A DNA stretch of 64,000 nt from contig NZ_AKKC02000002.1 of NCBI RefSeq assembly GCF_000282095.2, positions 806,001 to 870,000 on the forward strand, read 5' to 3'. The stretch is from Rhizobium sp. CF080 (GTDB lineage: Bacteria > Pseudomonadota > Alphaproteobacteria > Rhizobiales > Rhizobiaceae). The translations under genes were made by a program, and so were the position numbers. Below, in pieces: positions 17,070 to 26,792 of the stretch. The notes beneath the pieces are model-generated. The model did no database searches and was not told the origin of the DNA. It saw only the letters and a list, made by a program, of their open reading frames with translations. The stretch's first letter is position 1; the number at the start of each line of letters is the position of its first letter.

Positions 17070-20000
17070 CCTGGCTCCCGAGGGCGACGATCCGATCAAG
17101 TGGATCGACTGGACGACGGTGCAGCAGTCGCTCGCCTCCGATCCGGTCAGTTCCGCCTGGGTTTCCGCCAATGCCGGTTCCGGCAAGACGCATGTGCTGA
17201 CCCAGCGGGTCATCCGGCTGCTGCTCGCCGGTTGCCGGCCCTCGTCCATCCTCTGCCTCACCTACACCAAGGCGGCGGCATCGGAGATGTCGAACCGCGT
17301 CTTCCAGCGGCTTTCGGAATGGACGGTGCTTTCCGATGACGAGTTGCGCAAGCGGATCGCCGGCATTGAGGGAGCCGAGCCGGGCCAGCTGAAGATCGCC
17401 GAAGCGAGGCGGCTGTTCGCCAAGGCGCTGGAAACGCCGGGCGGGCTGAAGATCCAGACCATCCACGCCTTTTGCGAAGCGCTGCTGCACCAGTTTCCGC
17501 TCGAAGCGAATGTTGCCGGACATTTTTCGGTGCTGGACGACCGCGCCGCCTCCGCCCTGCTTGCCGACGCACGCCGTTCGCTGCTGACGGCGACGTCTGC
17601 GGAGGAAGACCCGGTGCTCGCCGAAGCCTTCGCGCATGTGCTGGATCTCGGCGATGAATTCGGGCTCGAAACGCTGCTCGGCGATATCATCGCCAACCGT
17701 ACCGCGATCCGCCGCTTCATAGCCCATGCGGAACGCCACGGCGGCATTGGCGTCGAGCTGAAACGAGCCCTCGGGCTCGGGCCCGCCGACACGGAGGACA
17801 GTATCGCAGCCGGCTACTGGCCCCTGCCCGGCCTCTCGGGCCTGACGCTCGATCTCTATCTGGCGCTCGCCGACCAGAAGGGCGGCCAGAAGGTCACGGA
17901 AGTCGCCTACGGTCTCCGGCTGGTCGCCAAGGAGCCGGATGTCCTGAAGCGCGCTCAGCATCTCGACCAGATCTTTCTCACCCGCGAGAGCAAGCCGAAG
18001 GCCGACAGCTCGCTAATCGCCAAGGCGATGACGACGACCGCGCCGGAACTGGCCGACGCGATCGCCGCCGCCCGTGCCCATGTCGTCGCTTGTCGCGACC
18101 GGCTGCGCTTGGTCAGGATGTTCCTCGCCACCAAGGCGGCGCTGACGCTGGCGCAGCGCCTCAACGACGACTACGAGGACCTGAAGAAACAGCGCAGCCT
18201 GCTCGATTTCGAGGACCTGATCGCCCGCACCGCCGATCTTCTGACTCGCGACGGCGTCGGCGCGTGGGTGCATTACAAGCTCGACCAGGGCATCGACCAC
18301 ATCCTCGTCGACGAGGCGCAGGACACCAGCCCGATCCAGTGGACGGTGATCAAGTCGCTGGCCGAGGATTTCTATTCCGGTGCCAGCGCTCGCGAAACCC
18401 GCCGCACCATCTTTGCGGTCGGTGACGAAAAGCAGTCGATCTATTCCTTCCAGGGCGCCCGGCCGGAACGGTTTGCGGAGGAACGCAGCGAGACGGAAAA
18501 ACGGGTGCGGGCCAGCGACCAGGCCTTCCACTCGGTGCGGCTGCCGCTCTCCTTCCGCTCCACGGCCGATGTGCTGGCCGCCGTCGACCAGGTGTTTTCG
18601 CTTGAGGAAAACTTTCGAGGCCTCAGCGCGCTTGGCGAACCGGTGCAGCACCGCTCCAACCGGATCGGCCATCCGGGCGCGGTCGATCTGTGGGACGTGG
18701 TGGTGCCGGAAGTCTCCGAACAGGAGGAGGACTGGACCGCGCCGTTCGATTCGACGCCCGACAAGGCGCCGTCGGCCATTCTCGCAAGCCGGATCGCCAA
18801 CCGGATCGAGGAGATGATCGCCAAGGAAACGATCATCGAGAAGGGCGTCGAGCGGCCGATCGAAGCCGGCGATATCCTCGTTCTGGTCCGGAAACGAGAT
18901 GCCTTCGTCAATGCGCTGACCCGGGCGCTGAAACGCCGCGACAACATTCCCGTCGCCGGGGCCGACCGGCTGCGGCTGACCAGCCATATCGCCGTGCAGG
19001 ATCTTCTGGCGCTCGGCCGTTTCCTGCTGCTGCCGCAGGACGATCTTTCGCTGGCGGCCCTCCTCAAGAGCCCGCTCTTCAATCTCTCCGAGGAGGATGT
19101 CTTCGAAGTCGCGGCACTGCGGGCCGAGAACACCGGCGCCTGGGCGCAGCTCAACCGTCTGAGCGAGGAACAGCCGCTCCGGTTCCGCGATGCAGCCGAC
19201 AGGCTCCATCACCTGCTTACCCTTTCGCGGCAGCTCAGCCCGCACGATCTGTTTGCCCGGATTCTCGGCGCGCAGGGTGGGCGGCGGAAATTCCTTGGCC
19301 GGCTCGGTACCGAGGCCGGTGACATTCTCGACGAGTTCCTGACCTTCGCGCTCGACCACGAGACCAGCGGACTGCCCGGCCTGCAGGCCTTCATCTCGAC
19401 GCTGGAGATCGAATCGCCGGAGGTGAAGCGCGAGCAGGATGGCGGCCGCAACGAGGTGCGGATCATGACCGTGCACGCTTCCAAAGGCCTGGAGGCGCCA
19501 GTCGTGTTTCTTGTCGACAGCGGCTCGAAGGCTTTCATTTCCTCGCATGTGCCGAAATTTCGGCTGCTTCGGATCCGCGGCGAGGATGTGCCGGCCTGGG
19601 TGCCGGGCAAGATGCTGACCAATGCGATGACATCAGCCGATGACGATCGGATCAGGACCTCGACCGAGGAAGAATATCGCCGGCTGCTCTATGTCGGCAT
19701 GACGCGGGCCGCCGACCGGCTGATCGTCTGCGGTTATCGCGGCAAGATCGACAATCCGGACACCTGGCAGTCGATGATTTCCAAGGCGCTTGCCGCCGAC
19801 GAGCATCATTGCAGCCCGGCGGAATTCCATGGGTCCGAGGGCCAATGGGGCGGCTTCAAGTGGCGGCTTCCGGCAGCTCCCGGACAAGCACCGAAGGCGG
19901 TGCACAAGGAGGAGGCGGCAGCCGACAAACGGCCGCTTCCCAAGGCCCTCTCCCGCCCCCTGCCGGCCCAGAAAATCCTGCCGCGGCCGCTCAGCCCTTC

Positions 20001-20610
20001 CGGTGCAGGAACGATGATCGACGACGACGCGGACGATCTGATCGTCACCTCGCCGTTGTTCGCCACTGACCAGAAAGGCAGCGCGGGGCTGGCACTGCAG
20101 AAGGGCAAACTGGTCCATCGCATGCTGCAGATGCTGACGGATTTTCCCGAGGCCGAACGCGCCGCTGCCGCCCGGCGGTATGCGGACCGCGCCGCCCGTT
20201 TCTGGCCGGCCGCGGAGCGCGAAAAGCTCGTCGGCAGCGTCATGTCGGTGCTTTCGCATGCCGAACTCGGGCCGGTCTTTTCCGAGCGCAGCCAGTCGGA
20301 AGTCTCGATCATGGGCACGCTGGCACTCGAGGGCCGCGACTACGCGATCTCCGGCCGCATCGATCGGCTGGTGGTGACCGAAAACCGGGTGATCATTCTC
20401 GACTACAAGACCAATCGCGTGCCGCCGAAGACCGCGGAGGACGTGCCGCTGTCGCATCGCGCTCAGCTCGCCATCTATCGCGAGATTTTGAAGCCGCTTT
20501 ATCCGGCAAAGGATTTCGAATGCGTGCTGGTCTATACCGAGTCGGCCCAGGTCATGTCGCTGCCACTGGGCCTGCTGTCACGCTCGCTAGCAGAACTCAA
20601 AACAAAGTGA
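17062..20610 (+). CDS. addA: AddA helicase-nuclease subunit (double-strand-break repair)
   Basis: 1182-aa UvrD/RecB-type superfamily-1 helicase with C-terminal nuclease. Walker A SANAGSGKTHVLTQRV is near residue 36, the DEAQDTSPIQW Walker B near residue 415, then QSIYSFQGA and the VHASKGLEAP motif. The nuclease catalytic segment IILDYKTNR is near residue 1112. The start MNDLAPEGDD at 17062 overlaps addB by 8 bp; the longer frame reaching back to 16939 is antisense-like sequence inside addB. It is the last gene of the overlapping run; trxA follows after 72 bp. Confidence 0.96.
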   Translation: MNDLAPEGDDPIKWIDWTTVQQSLASDPVSSAWVSANAGSGKTHVLTQRVIRLLLAGCRPSSILCLTYTKAAASEMSNRVFQRLSEWTVLSDDELRKRIAGIEGAEPGQLKIAEARRLFAKALETPGGLKIQTIHAFCEALLHQFPLEANVAGHFSVLDDRAASALLADARRSLLTATSAEEDPVLAEAFAHVLDLGDEFGLETLLGDIIANRTAIRRFIAHAERHGGIGVELKRALGLGPADTEDSIAAGYWPLPGLSGLTLDLYLALADQKGGQKVTEVAYGLRLVAKEPDVLKRAQHLDQIFLTRESKPKADSSLIAKAMTTTAPELADAIAAARAHVVACRDRLRLVRMFLATKAALTLAQRLNDDYEDLKKQRSLLDFEDLIARTADLLTRDGVGAWVHYKLDQGIDHILVDEAQDTSPIQWTVIKSLAEDFYSGASARETRRTIFAVGDEKQSIYSFQGARPERFAEERSETEKRVRASDQAFHSVRLPLSFRSTADVLAAVDQVFSLEENFRGLSALGEPVQHRSNRIGHPGAVDLWDVVVPEVSEQEEDWTAPFDSTPDKAPSAILASRIANRIEEMIAKETIIEKGVERPIEAGDILVLVRKRDAFVNALTRALKRRDNIPVAGADRLRLTSHIAVQDLLALGRFLLLPQDDLSLAALLKSPLFNLSEEDVFEVAALRAENTGAWAQLNRLSEEQPLRFRDAADRLHHLLTLSRQLSPHDLFARILGAQGGRRKFLGRLGTEAGDILDEFLTFALDHETSGLPGLQAFISTLEIESPEVKREQDGGRNEVRIMTVHASKGLEAPVVFLVDSGSKAFISSHVPKFRLLRIRGEDVPAWVPGKMLTNAMTSADDDRIRTSTEEEYRRLLYVGMTRAADRLIVCGYRGKIDNPDTWQSMISKALAADEHHCSPAEFHGSEGQWGGFKWRLPAAPGQAPKAVHKEEAAADKRPLPKALSRPLPAQKILPRPLSPSGAGTMIDDDADDLIVTSPLFATDQKGSAGLALQKGKLVHRMLQMLTDFPEAERAAAARRYADRAARFWPAAEREKLVGSVMSVLSHAELGPVFSERSQSEVSIMGTLALEGRDYAISGRIDRLVVTENRVIILDYKTNRVPPKTAEDVPLSHRAQLAIYREILKPLYPAKDFECVLVYTESAQVMSLPLGLLSRSLAELKTK

Positions 20611-20682
20611 GACAGCAGCCATTGAAAACTTTGAGCGGGAAGCTCACATTTATGCCAACAGAGAATCGTGAAGGAGTGCCCT

Positions 20683-21003
20683 ATGGCTACCGTAAAAGTC
20701 GATAACAGCAACTTCCAGACCGAAGTCCTCGACTCCGCTCAGCCGGTCGTTGTGGATTTCTGGGCTGAATGGTGCGGCCCTTGCAAAATGATCGGTCCGA
20801 GCCTCGAAGAAATTTCGAACGAGCTCGCCGGCAAGGTGAAGGTCGTCAAGCTGAATATCGACGAAAATCCTGAGCTGGCTGCCCAGTTCGGCGTGCGCTC
20901 GATCCCGACGCTTGCCATGTTCAAGGGTGGCGAAGTCGCCGACATCAAGGTTGGCGCCGCTCCGAAGACCGCCCTTTCGGCCTGGATTTCCAGCGCCGCC
21001 TAA
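20683..21003 (+). CDS. trxA: Thioredoxin 1
   Basis: 106-aa cytosolic dithiol oxidoreductase. Active-site WCGPC in [18 protein letters not shown]; cis-Pro loop in [16 protein letters not shown] at 20683 with a good ribosome site, GAAGGAG, 8 bp upstream. The gap of 72 bp after addA leaves room for its own promoter, though none is clear. A bidirectional terminator follows. Confidence 0.97.
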   Translation: MATVKVDNSNFQTEVLDSAQPVVVDFWAEWCGPCKMIGPSLEEISNELAGKVKVVKLNIDENPELAAQFGVRSIPTLAMFKGGEVADIKVGAAPKTALSAWISSAA

Positions 21004-21024
21004 CTTCCAGTCGCATGCCCGCAT

Positions 21025-21061
21025 AAAAAAGCCCGGCTGTTCCCTGCAGCCGGGCTTTTTC
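21025..21061. terminator. Bidirectional terminator between trxA and folC
   Basis: Perfect stem GCCCGGCTG/CAGCCGGGC flanked by AAAAAA on the left and TTTTTC on the right, so it can end both trxA (plus) and the trp-accD-folC transcript (minus). Confidence 0.93.
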
Positions 21062-21084
21062 TATGTCTTCCGAGACCTTTGCGG

Positions 21085-22437
21085 TCAGGTCGGCGGGGTG
21101 CCGTTGTCGGCCAGTACATTGCCGGCGAAATAAAGCGAACCGCCGATCAGGATGCGCGGAGGCGGAGCGCCCGGCACCTGGCGGCGGGCGATTTCCTGCA
21201 ATGCTTCGGCCGCTGAGCCGGCTGGTTCGGCGACCAGACCCGCATCGAACGCGGCATGGGCGAGAACCACCGGGTCGAGCCCGGATTCACTGTCGCGGAT
21301 GCGGACCGTGAAGACGTGTTCGGCGATATCCGCAAAGGCGCGGAAATAGCCGATCGGATCCTTGGTGTTGATCATACCGGCGATGATGTAGAGCGGCCGG
21401 GCCTGGCGTTCCTCGAAAGCGGCCATCGCCTCGGCGATCACCTCGCCGGCGCCGGGATTGTGCCCGCCATCCAGCCAGATCTCCGAGCCTTCCGGAGCAT
21501 ATTGCAGCAATTTGCCCTCGGTCAGCTTCTGGAGGCGGGCCGGCCATTCGACCGTCGCCATCGCCTTTTCCATCATCGCCTCGGTGACGGTGAAGCCGGC
21601 CGCCTTGACGGCGCGGATGGCAGCGGCGGCATTGGCATATTGGTGGCGGCCCGGCAGACGCGGCAGCGGCAGATCGGCAAGGCCGAACTCGTCCTGGTAG
21701 ATCAGCCGGCCGAATTCCTCGTGGGCGGAAAACTCCTGGCCGTAAACGGCGGTCGGACAGCCGAGCCGGTCGGCGGTCGAGACGAGCACGTCGCGAGCCG
21801 CTTCGAATTCCTGATGACCGATGACGACGGGCCGGCCACGCTTCATGATGCCGGCCTTTTCGGCGGCAATCAGCTCGACCCGATCGCCGAGATAGGCCTG
21901 GTGATCGAGCGAGATCGGCATGATGACCGAAACCGCCGGATCGGAAATGACGTTGGTGGCATCGAAGCGGCCGCCGAGGCCGACCTCAAGGATCACCGCA
22001 TCGCCCGGCTGTTCGGAGAACAACAGGAAAGTCGCCGCCGTCAGGATTTCGAAGACGGTGATCGTCTGGCCACCGTTGGCCGCCGCGATGCGCCGCAGGG
22101 CATCTGCCAGCATCTCGTCGCTGACGATCTGGCTGCGGCCGCCCTTGACGCCGATCCGATAGCGTTCGTGCCAGTGGACGAGATGCGGGGACGTGTGGAC
22201 ATGCGTCGCATAACCACCCGCCTCGAGCAGGGCGCGGCAGAAGGCCGTCACGGAGCCCTTGCCGTTGGTGCCGGCCACATGGATGACCCGTGGCAGCTTC
22301 TGGTGCGGATTGCCCAACATTTCGAGCAGGCGGGTAATTCTGTCGAGCGAAAGATCGAAACCCTTCGGATGAAGGGTCATCAGCCGTTCAATTTCCCGCT
22401 CGGCCTCGCTCACAACGGGCTCGTTCATGGTCGTCAT
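21085..22437 (-). CDS. folC: Bifunctional folylpolyglutamate synthase / dihydrofolate synthase
   Basis: 450-aa Mur-ligase-family enzyme adding glutamate to dihydropteroate and to folates. The ATP-binding loop is VAGTNGKGSVTAFCRALLEAGG near residue 55; other signatures are GLGGRFDATN and the C-terminal ligase segment WLDGGHNPGAG. It is the last gene of the trpF-trpB-trpA-accD-folC run, 33 bp after accD; an accD-folC pairing is common in proteobacteria. A second ATG three codons in (MNEPVV) is an equally possible start. Confidence 0.97.
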   Translation of the reverse strand: MTTMNEPVVSEAEREIERLMTLHPKGFDLSLDRITRLLEMLGNPHQKLPRVIHVAGTNGKGSVTAFCRALLEAGGYATHVHTSPHLVHWHERYRIGVKGGRSQIVSDEMLADALRRIAAANGGQTITVFEILTAATFLLFSEQPGDAVILEVGLGGRFDATNVISDPAVSVIMPISLDHQAYLGDRVELIAAEKAGIMKRGRPVVIGHQEFEAARDVLVSTADRLGCPTAVYGQEFSAHEEFGRLIYQDEFGLADLPLPRLPGRHQYANAAAAIRAVKAAGFTVTEAMMEKAMATVEWPARLQKLTEGKLLQYAPEGSEIWLDGGHNPGAGEVIAEAMAAFEERQARPLYIIAGMINTKDPIGYFRAFADIAEHVFTVRIRDSESGLDPVVLAHAAFDAGLVAEPAGSAAEALQEIARRQVPGAPPPRILIGGSLYFAGNVLADNGTPPT

Positions 22438-22470
22438 CCCGCCGCTCCGGCTTTCGATGCTCTCTTTCGG

Positions 22471-23367
22471 TCAGGCGCTGAGCGCGATAGGCGCGGGGAG
22501 CGCTTCCTGGACAGGCTGTTTCGTCAGCATCTTCAGGATTTTGGCCAGCGTGGACGGAATGTCGTGGCGCTTCACCACCATATCGACCATGCCATGCTCC
22601 AGCAGGTATTCCGACGTCTGGAAACCTTCGGGCAACTTTTCGCGCAGCGTCTGTTCGATGACGCGCTTGCCGGCAAAGCCGATTTCGGCGCCGGGCTCGG
22701 CAATATGGACATCACCCAGCATGGCGTAGGAGGCGGTGACACCGCCGGTCGTCGGATTGGTGAGCACGACGATATAGGGCAGGCCCGCTTCCTTCAGCAT
22801 GTCGACCGCAACCGTGGTGCGCGGAAGCTGCATCAGCGACAGGATGCCTTCCTGCATGCGGGCGCCGCCGGAGGCCGGGAAGATGACCAGCGGGCATTTT
22901 TCCGTGAGGGCCCGTTCGCAGGCCCGGACGATCGCTTCGCCGGCTGCCATGCCGAGCGAACCACCGATGAAATTGAATTCGTGGACGACGGCCACGAGCT
23001 TCAGGCCCTGGACTTCGCCGAGGCCGGCAAGAATCGTGTCCTCCTGCTCGGTCTTGATGCGGCTGTCCTTCAGGCGGTCAGCATAACGCTTCGAATCGCG
23101 GAATTTCAGCGGATCCTGGGCGACCTTCGGCTGCGGAAATGCTTCGAAGACACCGCCGTCGAAGAGATCAATCAAGCGAGACTTGGCCGGCATCTTCATA
23201 TGGAAGCCGGAAGCTGGGATGACCCACTTGTTCTCTTCCAGATCCTTGTGGAAGACCATTTCCCCAGTTTCGGGGCACTTGATCCAGAGGTTTTCCGGAA
23301 CGTCCCGGTTGGGACGGCCAAGCATGGAATTGATACGTGGCCGGACGTAATTGGTGATCCAGTTCAC
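22471..23367 (-). CDS. accD: Acetyl-CoA carboxylase carboxyltransferase subunit beta
   Basis: 298 aa. Transfers CO2 from carboxybiotin to acetyl-CoA to make malonyl-CoA, with AccA, for fatty-acid synthesis. The carboxyltransferase core is clear ([35 protein letters not shown]). The N-terminal zinc ribbon is degenerate: the four-Cys pattern is reduced to a single C31 ([18 protein letters not shown], then VIPASGFH where a CxxC should be), so a zinc finger is unlikely. Position between trpA and folC fits a trp-accD-folC operon. Confidence 0.97.
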   Translation of the reverse strand: MNWITNYVRPRINSMLGRPNRDVPENLWIKCPETGEMVFHKDLEENKWVIPASGFHMKMPAKSRLIDLFDGGVFEAFPQPKVAQDPLKFRDSKRYADRLKDSRIKTEQEDTILAGLGEVQGLKLVAVVHEFNFIGGSLGMAAGEAIVRACERALTEKCPLVIFPASGGARMQEGILSLMQLPRTTVAVDMLKEAGLPYIVVLTNPTTGGVTASYAMLGDVHIAEPGAEIGFAGKRVIEQTLREKLPEGFQTSEYLLEHGMVDMVVKRHDIPSTLAKILKMLTKQPVQEALPAPIALSA

Positions 23368-23408
23368 TGGGCATACTCCCGTTGGAATCAGGGCCTAATG
23401 TGGGCAGA

Positions 23409-24248
23409 CTATTCGGCAGCAACAAGGCGGGCGGCGCGAACGCCGGTCGCCAGGCCGCGAACCAGCGTCACCACCGAGGCGACGGTATCCGGGCCGGCCT
23501 TGCCGTCCTTGGTCAGGCTGCCGGCAATCTGCTGGACGATTGCGGTACCGACGACGACGCCGTCGGCCGAAGCACCAATCGCTTTGGCATGATCGGCGGT
23601 CTTGACACCGAAACCGACGCAGACCGGCAGGTCCGTATGTCCCTTGATGCGCTTGACCGCACCGGCAATCAGCGACGGGTCCGGCAGCGCGGAACCGGTA
23701 ATGCCGTTCATCGAGACGTAATAGACGAAACCGGACGTGTTCTTGAGAACCGTCGGCAGGCGCTTGTCGTCCGTCGTGGGGGTGGCGAGGCGGATGAAGT
23801 TGATGCCCTTGGCGAGCGCCGGAATGCAGAGTTCGTCATCCATTTCCGGCGGCAGGTCGACGACGATCAGGCCGTCGATGCCGGCTGCGATCGCATCGTC
23901 CAGGAACTTGTCGACGCCGTAGACGTAGATCGGGTTGTAGTAGCCCATCATGACGATCGGCGTGTCGTTGTCGGTTTCGCGGAACTTGGCTGCGAGATCG
24001 AGCGTCTTCGACAGCGTCTGGCCGCTCTTCAGCGCACGCTGACCGGCCATCTGGACCGCGGGGCCGTCCGCCATCGGGTCGGAAAACGGCATGCCAAGCT
24101 CGATGATATCGGAACCGGCGCCCGGCAGCGCCTTCATGATGCCGAGCGAGGTATCGAAATCCGGATCGCCACCCATGAAATAGGTGACCAAAGCGGGGCG
24201 ACCTTCAGCTTTCACGGCCGCGAAACGTTTGTCCATACGAACGGTCAT
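23409..24248 (-). CDS. trpA: Tryptophan synthase alpha subunit
   Basis: 279-aa TIM-barrel lyase cleaving indole-3-glycerol phosphate. Catalytic Glu in [19 protein letters not shown] and catalytic Asp in [12 protein letters not shown]; phosphate-binding [12 protein letters not shown]. It lies 1 bp from trpB, whose product channels the indole. Normal length. Confidence 0.98.
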   Translation of the reverse strand: MTVRMDKRFAAVKAEGRPALVTYFMGGDPDFDTSLGIMKALPGAGSDIIELGMPFSDPMADGPAVQMAGQRALKSGQTLSKTLDLAAKFRETDNDTPIVMMGYYNPIYVYGVDKFLDDAIAAGIDGLIVVDLPPEMDDELCIPALAKGINFIRLATPTTDDKRLPTVLKNTSGFVYYVSMNGITGSALPDPSLIAGAVKRIKGHTDLPVCVGFGVKTADHAKAIGASADGVVVGTAIVQQIAGSLTKDGKAGPDTVASVVTLVRGLATGVRAARLVAAE

Positions 24249-24249
24249 G

Positions 24250-25470
24250 TCACATATCCATTCCGAGAATCTTGGCGACGGTGAAGATGTCCTTGTCGCC
24301 GCGACCGGAGAGGTTCATCACAATAATCTGGTCCTTGCGCATTTTTGGCGCTCGCTTGATCACCTCCGCCAGGGCATGGCTCGGTTCCAGCGCGGGGATG
24401 ATGCCTTCAAGACGGGTCAGGACCTGGAAGGCGTCGAGCGCCTCGTGGTCCATGATCGGCACATATTCCGCGCGGCCGATATCGTGCAGCCAGCTGTGTT
24501 CCGGGCCGATGCCCGGATAATCGAGGCCGGCCGAGACAGAATGGCCCTCGAGAATCTGGCCGTCATGATCCTGCAGCAGATAGGTGCGGTTGCCATGCAG
24601 GACGCCCGGCGCCCCGGCGGTGATCGAGGCGCAGTGCTCGACGCCCTGAAGGCCGCGGCCGCCTGCTTCGACGCCGACGATCTGCACGCCCGCATCATCC
24701 AGGAACGGGTGGAAGATGCCGATCGCGTTCGAACCGCCGCCGACGGCAGCGATGACCATATCCGGCAGCCGGCCTTCGGCTTCGAGAATCTGCTCGCGGG
24801 CCTCCTTGCCGATCACCGACTGGAAGTCACGGACGAGTTCCGGATAGGGATGCGGGCCGGCAGCCGTGCCGATCAGATAATAGGTATCCTCGACATTGGT
24901 GACCCAGTCACGCAGGGCCTCGTTCATGGCGTCCTTCAGCGTGCCGTTGCCGGCGGTCACCGGAATGACTTCCGCACCCAGGAGCTTCATGCGGAAAACG
25001 TTCGGCGCCTGGCGCTCCACATCGGTCGCGCCCATGTAGACGACGCAGGGGAAACCGAAACGCGCCGCAACGGTCGCGGACGCAACGCCATGCTGGCCGG
25101 CGCCGGTCTCGGCGATGATACGGGTCTTGCCCATGCGCTTGGCGAGCAGGATCTGGCCGATGCAATTGTTGATCTTGTGCGAACCGGTGTGGTTCAGCTC
25201 TTCGCGCTTGAAATAGATCTTTGCGCCACCAAGATGCTCGGTCAGGCGTTCGGCGAAATAGAGCGGGCTCGGGCGGCCGATATAATGGGTGCCGAGATCA
25301 GCCAGTTCCGCCTGGAAGGCAGGATCGTTCTTCGCCTTTTCCCATTCGCCCTGGAGGTCCAGGATCAGCGGCATCAGCGTTTCGGCGACGAAGCGCCCGC
25401 CGAAAATACCGAAACGGCCATCCTCGTCGGGGCCGGCACGGAACGAATTGGGTTTTGGCGTCTCGTTCAC
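24250..25470 (-). CDS. trpB: Tryptophan synthase beta subunit
   Basis: 406-aa PLP enzyme condensing indole with serine. The PLP lysine is in [12 protein letters not shown] near residue 99; [11 protein letters not shown] and the phosphate loop GGGSNAIG are conserved. The N-terminal segment [14 protein letters not shown] is typical. Situated between trpF (11 bp) and trpA (1 bp) in one transcription unit. Confidence 0.98.
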   Translation of the reverse strand: MNETPKPNSFRAGPDEDGRFGIFGGRFVAETLMPLILDLQGEWEKAKNDPAFQAELADLGTHYIGRPSPLYFAERLTEHLGGAKIYFKREELNHTGSHKINNCIGQILLAKRMGKTRIIAETGAGQHGVASATVAARFGFPCVVYMGATDVERQAPNVFRMKLLGAEVIPVTAGNGTLKDAMNEALRDWVTNVEDTYYLIGTAAGPHPYPELVRDFQSVIGKEAREQILEAEGRLPDMVIAAVGGGSNAIGIFHPFLDDAGVQIVGVEAGGRGLQGVEHCASITAGAPGVLHGNRTYLLQDHDGQILEGHSVSAGLDYPGIGPEHSWLHDIGRAEYVPIMDHEALDAFQVLTRLEGIIPALEPSHALAEVIKRAPKMRKDQIIVMNLSGRGDKDIFTVAKILGMDM

Positions 25471-25481
25471 TTTCTACTCCC

Positions 25482-26138
25482 TCACGCGCCTTTCCGACCC
25501 GCATCTGCGACGGCATCGAAAAACGCATCGATCATTCCAAGATCCTTGACGCCCGGTGCACTTTCCACGCCGGACGACAGGTCGATACCGCTTGCCCGCG
25601 TCGATTTGAGGGCGATAACGGCATTATCCTTGTTCAATCCTCCCGAAAGCATGTAATCCACGCCCTCGTCAAGGGAAGCCATCAGGCTCCAGTCAAAGGA
25701 AACGCCGTTGCCGCCCGGCAGTTGCGAGGCGGCAGGCGCTTTGGCATCAAAAAGAAAGCGGTCGGCAACGCCGATATATGGATCGATCCGGTCGAGATCG
25801 GCGGCTTCCTTCACCGAAATGGCCTTCATAACCGGCAGTCCATAAAGCGCCTTCAGGTGCAGGATCCGTTCCGGGCTCTCGTTACCGTGCAGCTGCAGGA
25901 TATCCGGCCGCACCATCGAGACGATGTCGTCGAGTTCCTCGTCATCGGCATTGACGGTCACCGCAACGATCTTCACCCGTCCGCGGACCCGATCGGCAAG
26001 GTCTCCGGCAAGGTCGGGTTCGACGTTGCGCGGGCTCTTGGCAAAAAAGATGAAGCCGATATGCGAGGCTCCCCGCGCCACGGCGCGATCGACAGCCTCG
26101 GGGGTCTTCAACCCGCAGATCTTGATATCAGGTTTCAT
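25482..26138 (-). CDS. trpF: Phosphoribosylanthranilate isomerase
   Basis: 218-aa TIM barrel catalysing the Amadori rearrangement in tryptophan synthesis. Catalytic Cys in DIKICGLKTPEAV and general acid Asp in LFDAKAP; phosphate-binding LSGGLNKDNA. It is the first gene of the trpFBA-accD-folC run, so the operon promoter should lie between 26139 and about 26280. I saw no leader peptide rich in Trp codons. Confidence 0.97.
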   Translation of the reverse strand: MKPDIKICGLKTPEAVDRAVARGASHIGFIFFAKSPRNVEPDLAGDLADRVRGRVKIVAVTVNADDEELDDIVSMVRPDILQLHGNESPERILHLKALYGLPVMKAISVKEAADLDRIDPYIGVADRFLFDAKAPAASQLPGGNGVSFDWSLMASLDEGVDYMLSGGLNKDNAVIALKSTRASGIDLSSGVESAPGVKDLGMIDAFFDAVADAGRKGA

Positions 26139-26792
26139 GACGTGCGGATTGACATGAAATTCCGACGGAGTCGAGGCAAATCATGGCAGACGGAGTCCGC
26201 CCTTGGTGATCCTGGTTATTTTCACCCTCGGGTTAAACCAAAGGATCGGCCGGGACACGTCGAGTGCCTCGATTGAAATGAGTTAGGTGACACGCGACGT
26301 GTCCCGTTCGGTGTGTTTATCCGCGCAACTCCGGTCCCTCTGCGGCGGCATGGGCTTACGTCCTTGCGGATGCCATACCGGGTTGTGTGCAACACACGCA
26401 CGCCCCGCCAAAAGGCGAGAGGGGGACCATTTTCTGCGCAGCCCCTGGCAACCCGCTTGCATAACGGCGGTTCGCCAGATCACCGGTCCCATCTCGCCGG
26501 TTATGCGGACCGGTGTAGCCGAAATGGGACGGGTGGATTGTAGGCATGGGTTTGAGGGGCGGGGATGAGAAGGTTGTTAAGTGTTTGATGCCGCTGATGA
26601 GGCGGTGCGGAATATGCGTCTTTAGATCGGTGTCTGCGAGTGGATCCTCGGGAAGCCCGGGGATGACGGAGGAGAGGCTGGCGGGCTGATCAAGGAGAGG
26701 ACTGGGGAAAGAGCGACGGACCAGGGAAGAACAGGTAGGACATACAACGTCGTCATCCTCGGGCTTGACCCGAGGATCCATCTGCCTCCGCG
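26139..26792. other. Long non-coding interval between trpF and the YgjP-type peptidase
   Basis: 654 bp with no convincing gene. Bases 26139-26280 should contain the trpF promoter (minus strand). Bases 26285-26545 contain several local hairpins (GACACG-CGA-CGTGTC at 26291-26305; GTGTG-CAA-CACAC near 26386; CGCC-AAAA-GGCG near 26405) and read as a possible structured RNA. Bases 26641-26781 hold an inverted pair of palindromic repeats. Short open frames across it have poor composition and no recognisable family. Confidence 0.55.
26641..26781. repeat. Inverted pair of rhizobial palindromic repeats (RIME/REP-like)
   Basis: Copy B at 26755-26777 is a perfect 9-bp stem (ATCCTCGGG-CTTGA-CCCGAGGAT). 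Copy A at 26641-26669 (TGGATCCTCGGGAAGCCCGG, then GGATGAC) is the same unit inverted and slightly decayed. The unit GTCATCCTCGGGCTTGACCC is a very common intergenic repeat of Rhizobiaceae as I recall it. It may be a non-autonomous mobile repeat or a transcript-end stabiliser. Confidence 0.65.

Noticed and set aside
21256..23592. 778-codon plus-strand frame across folC and accD
   Set aside because: Antisense to two certain genes and crosses their boundary; no domain.
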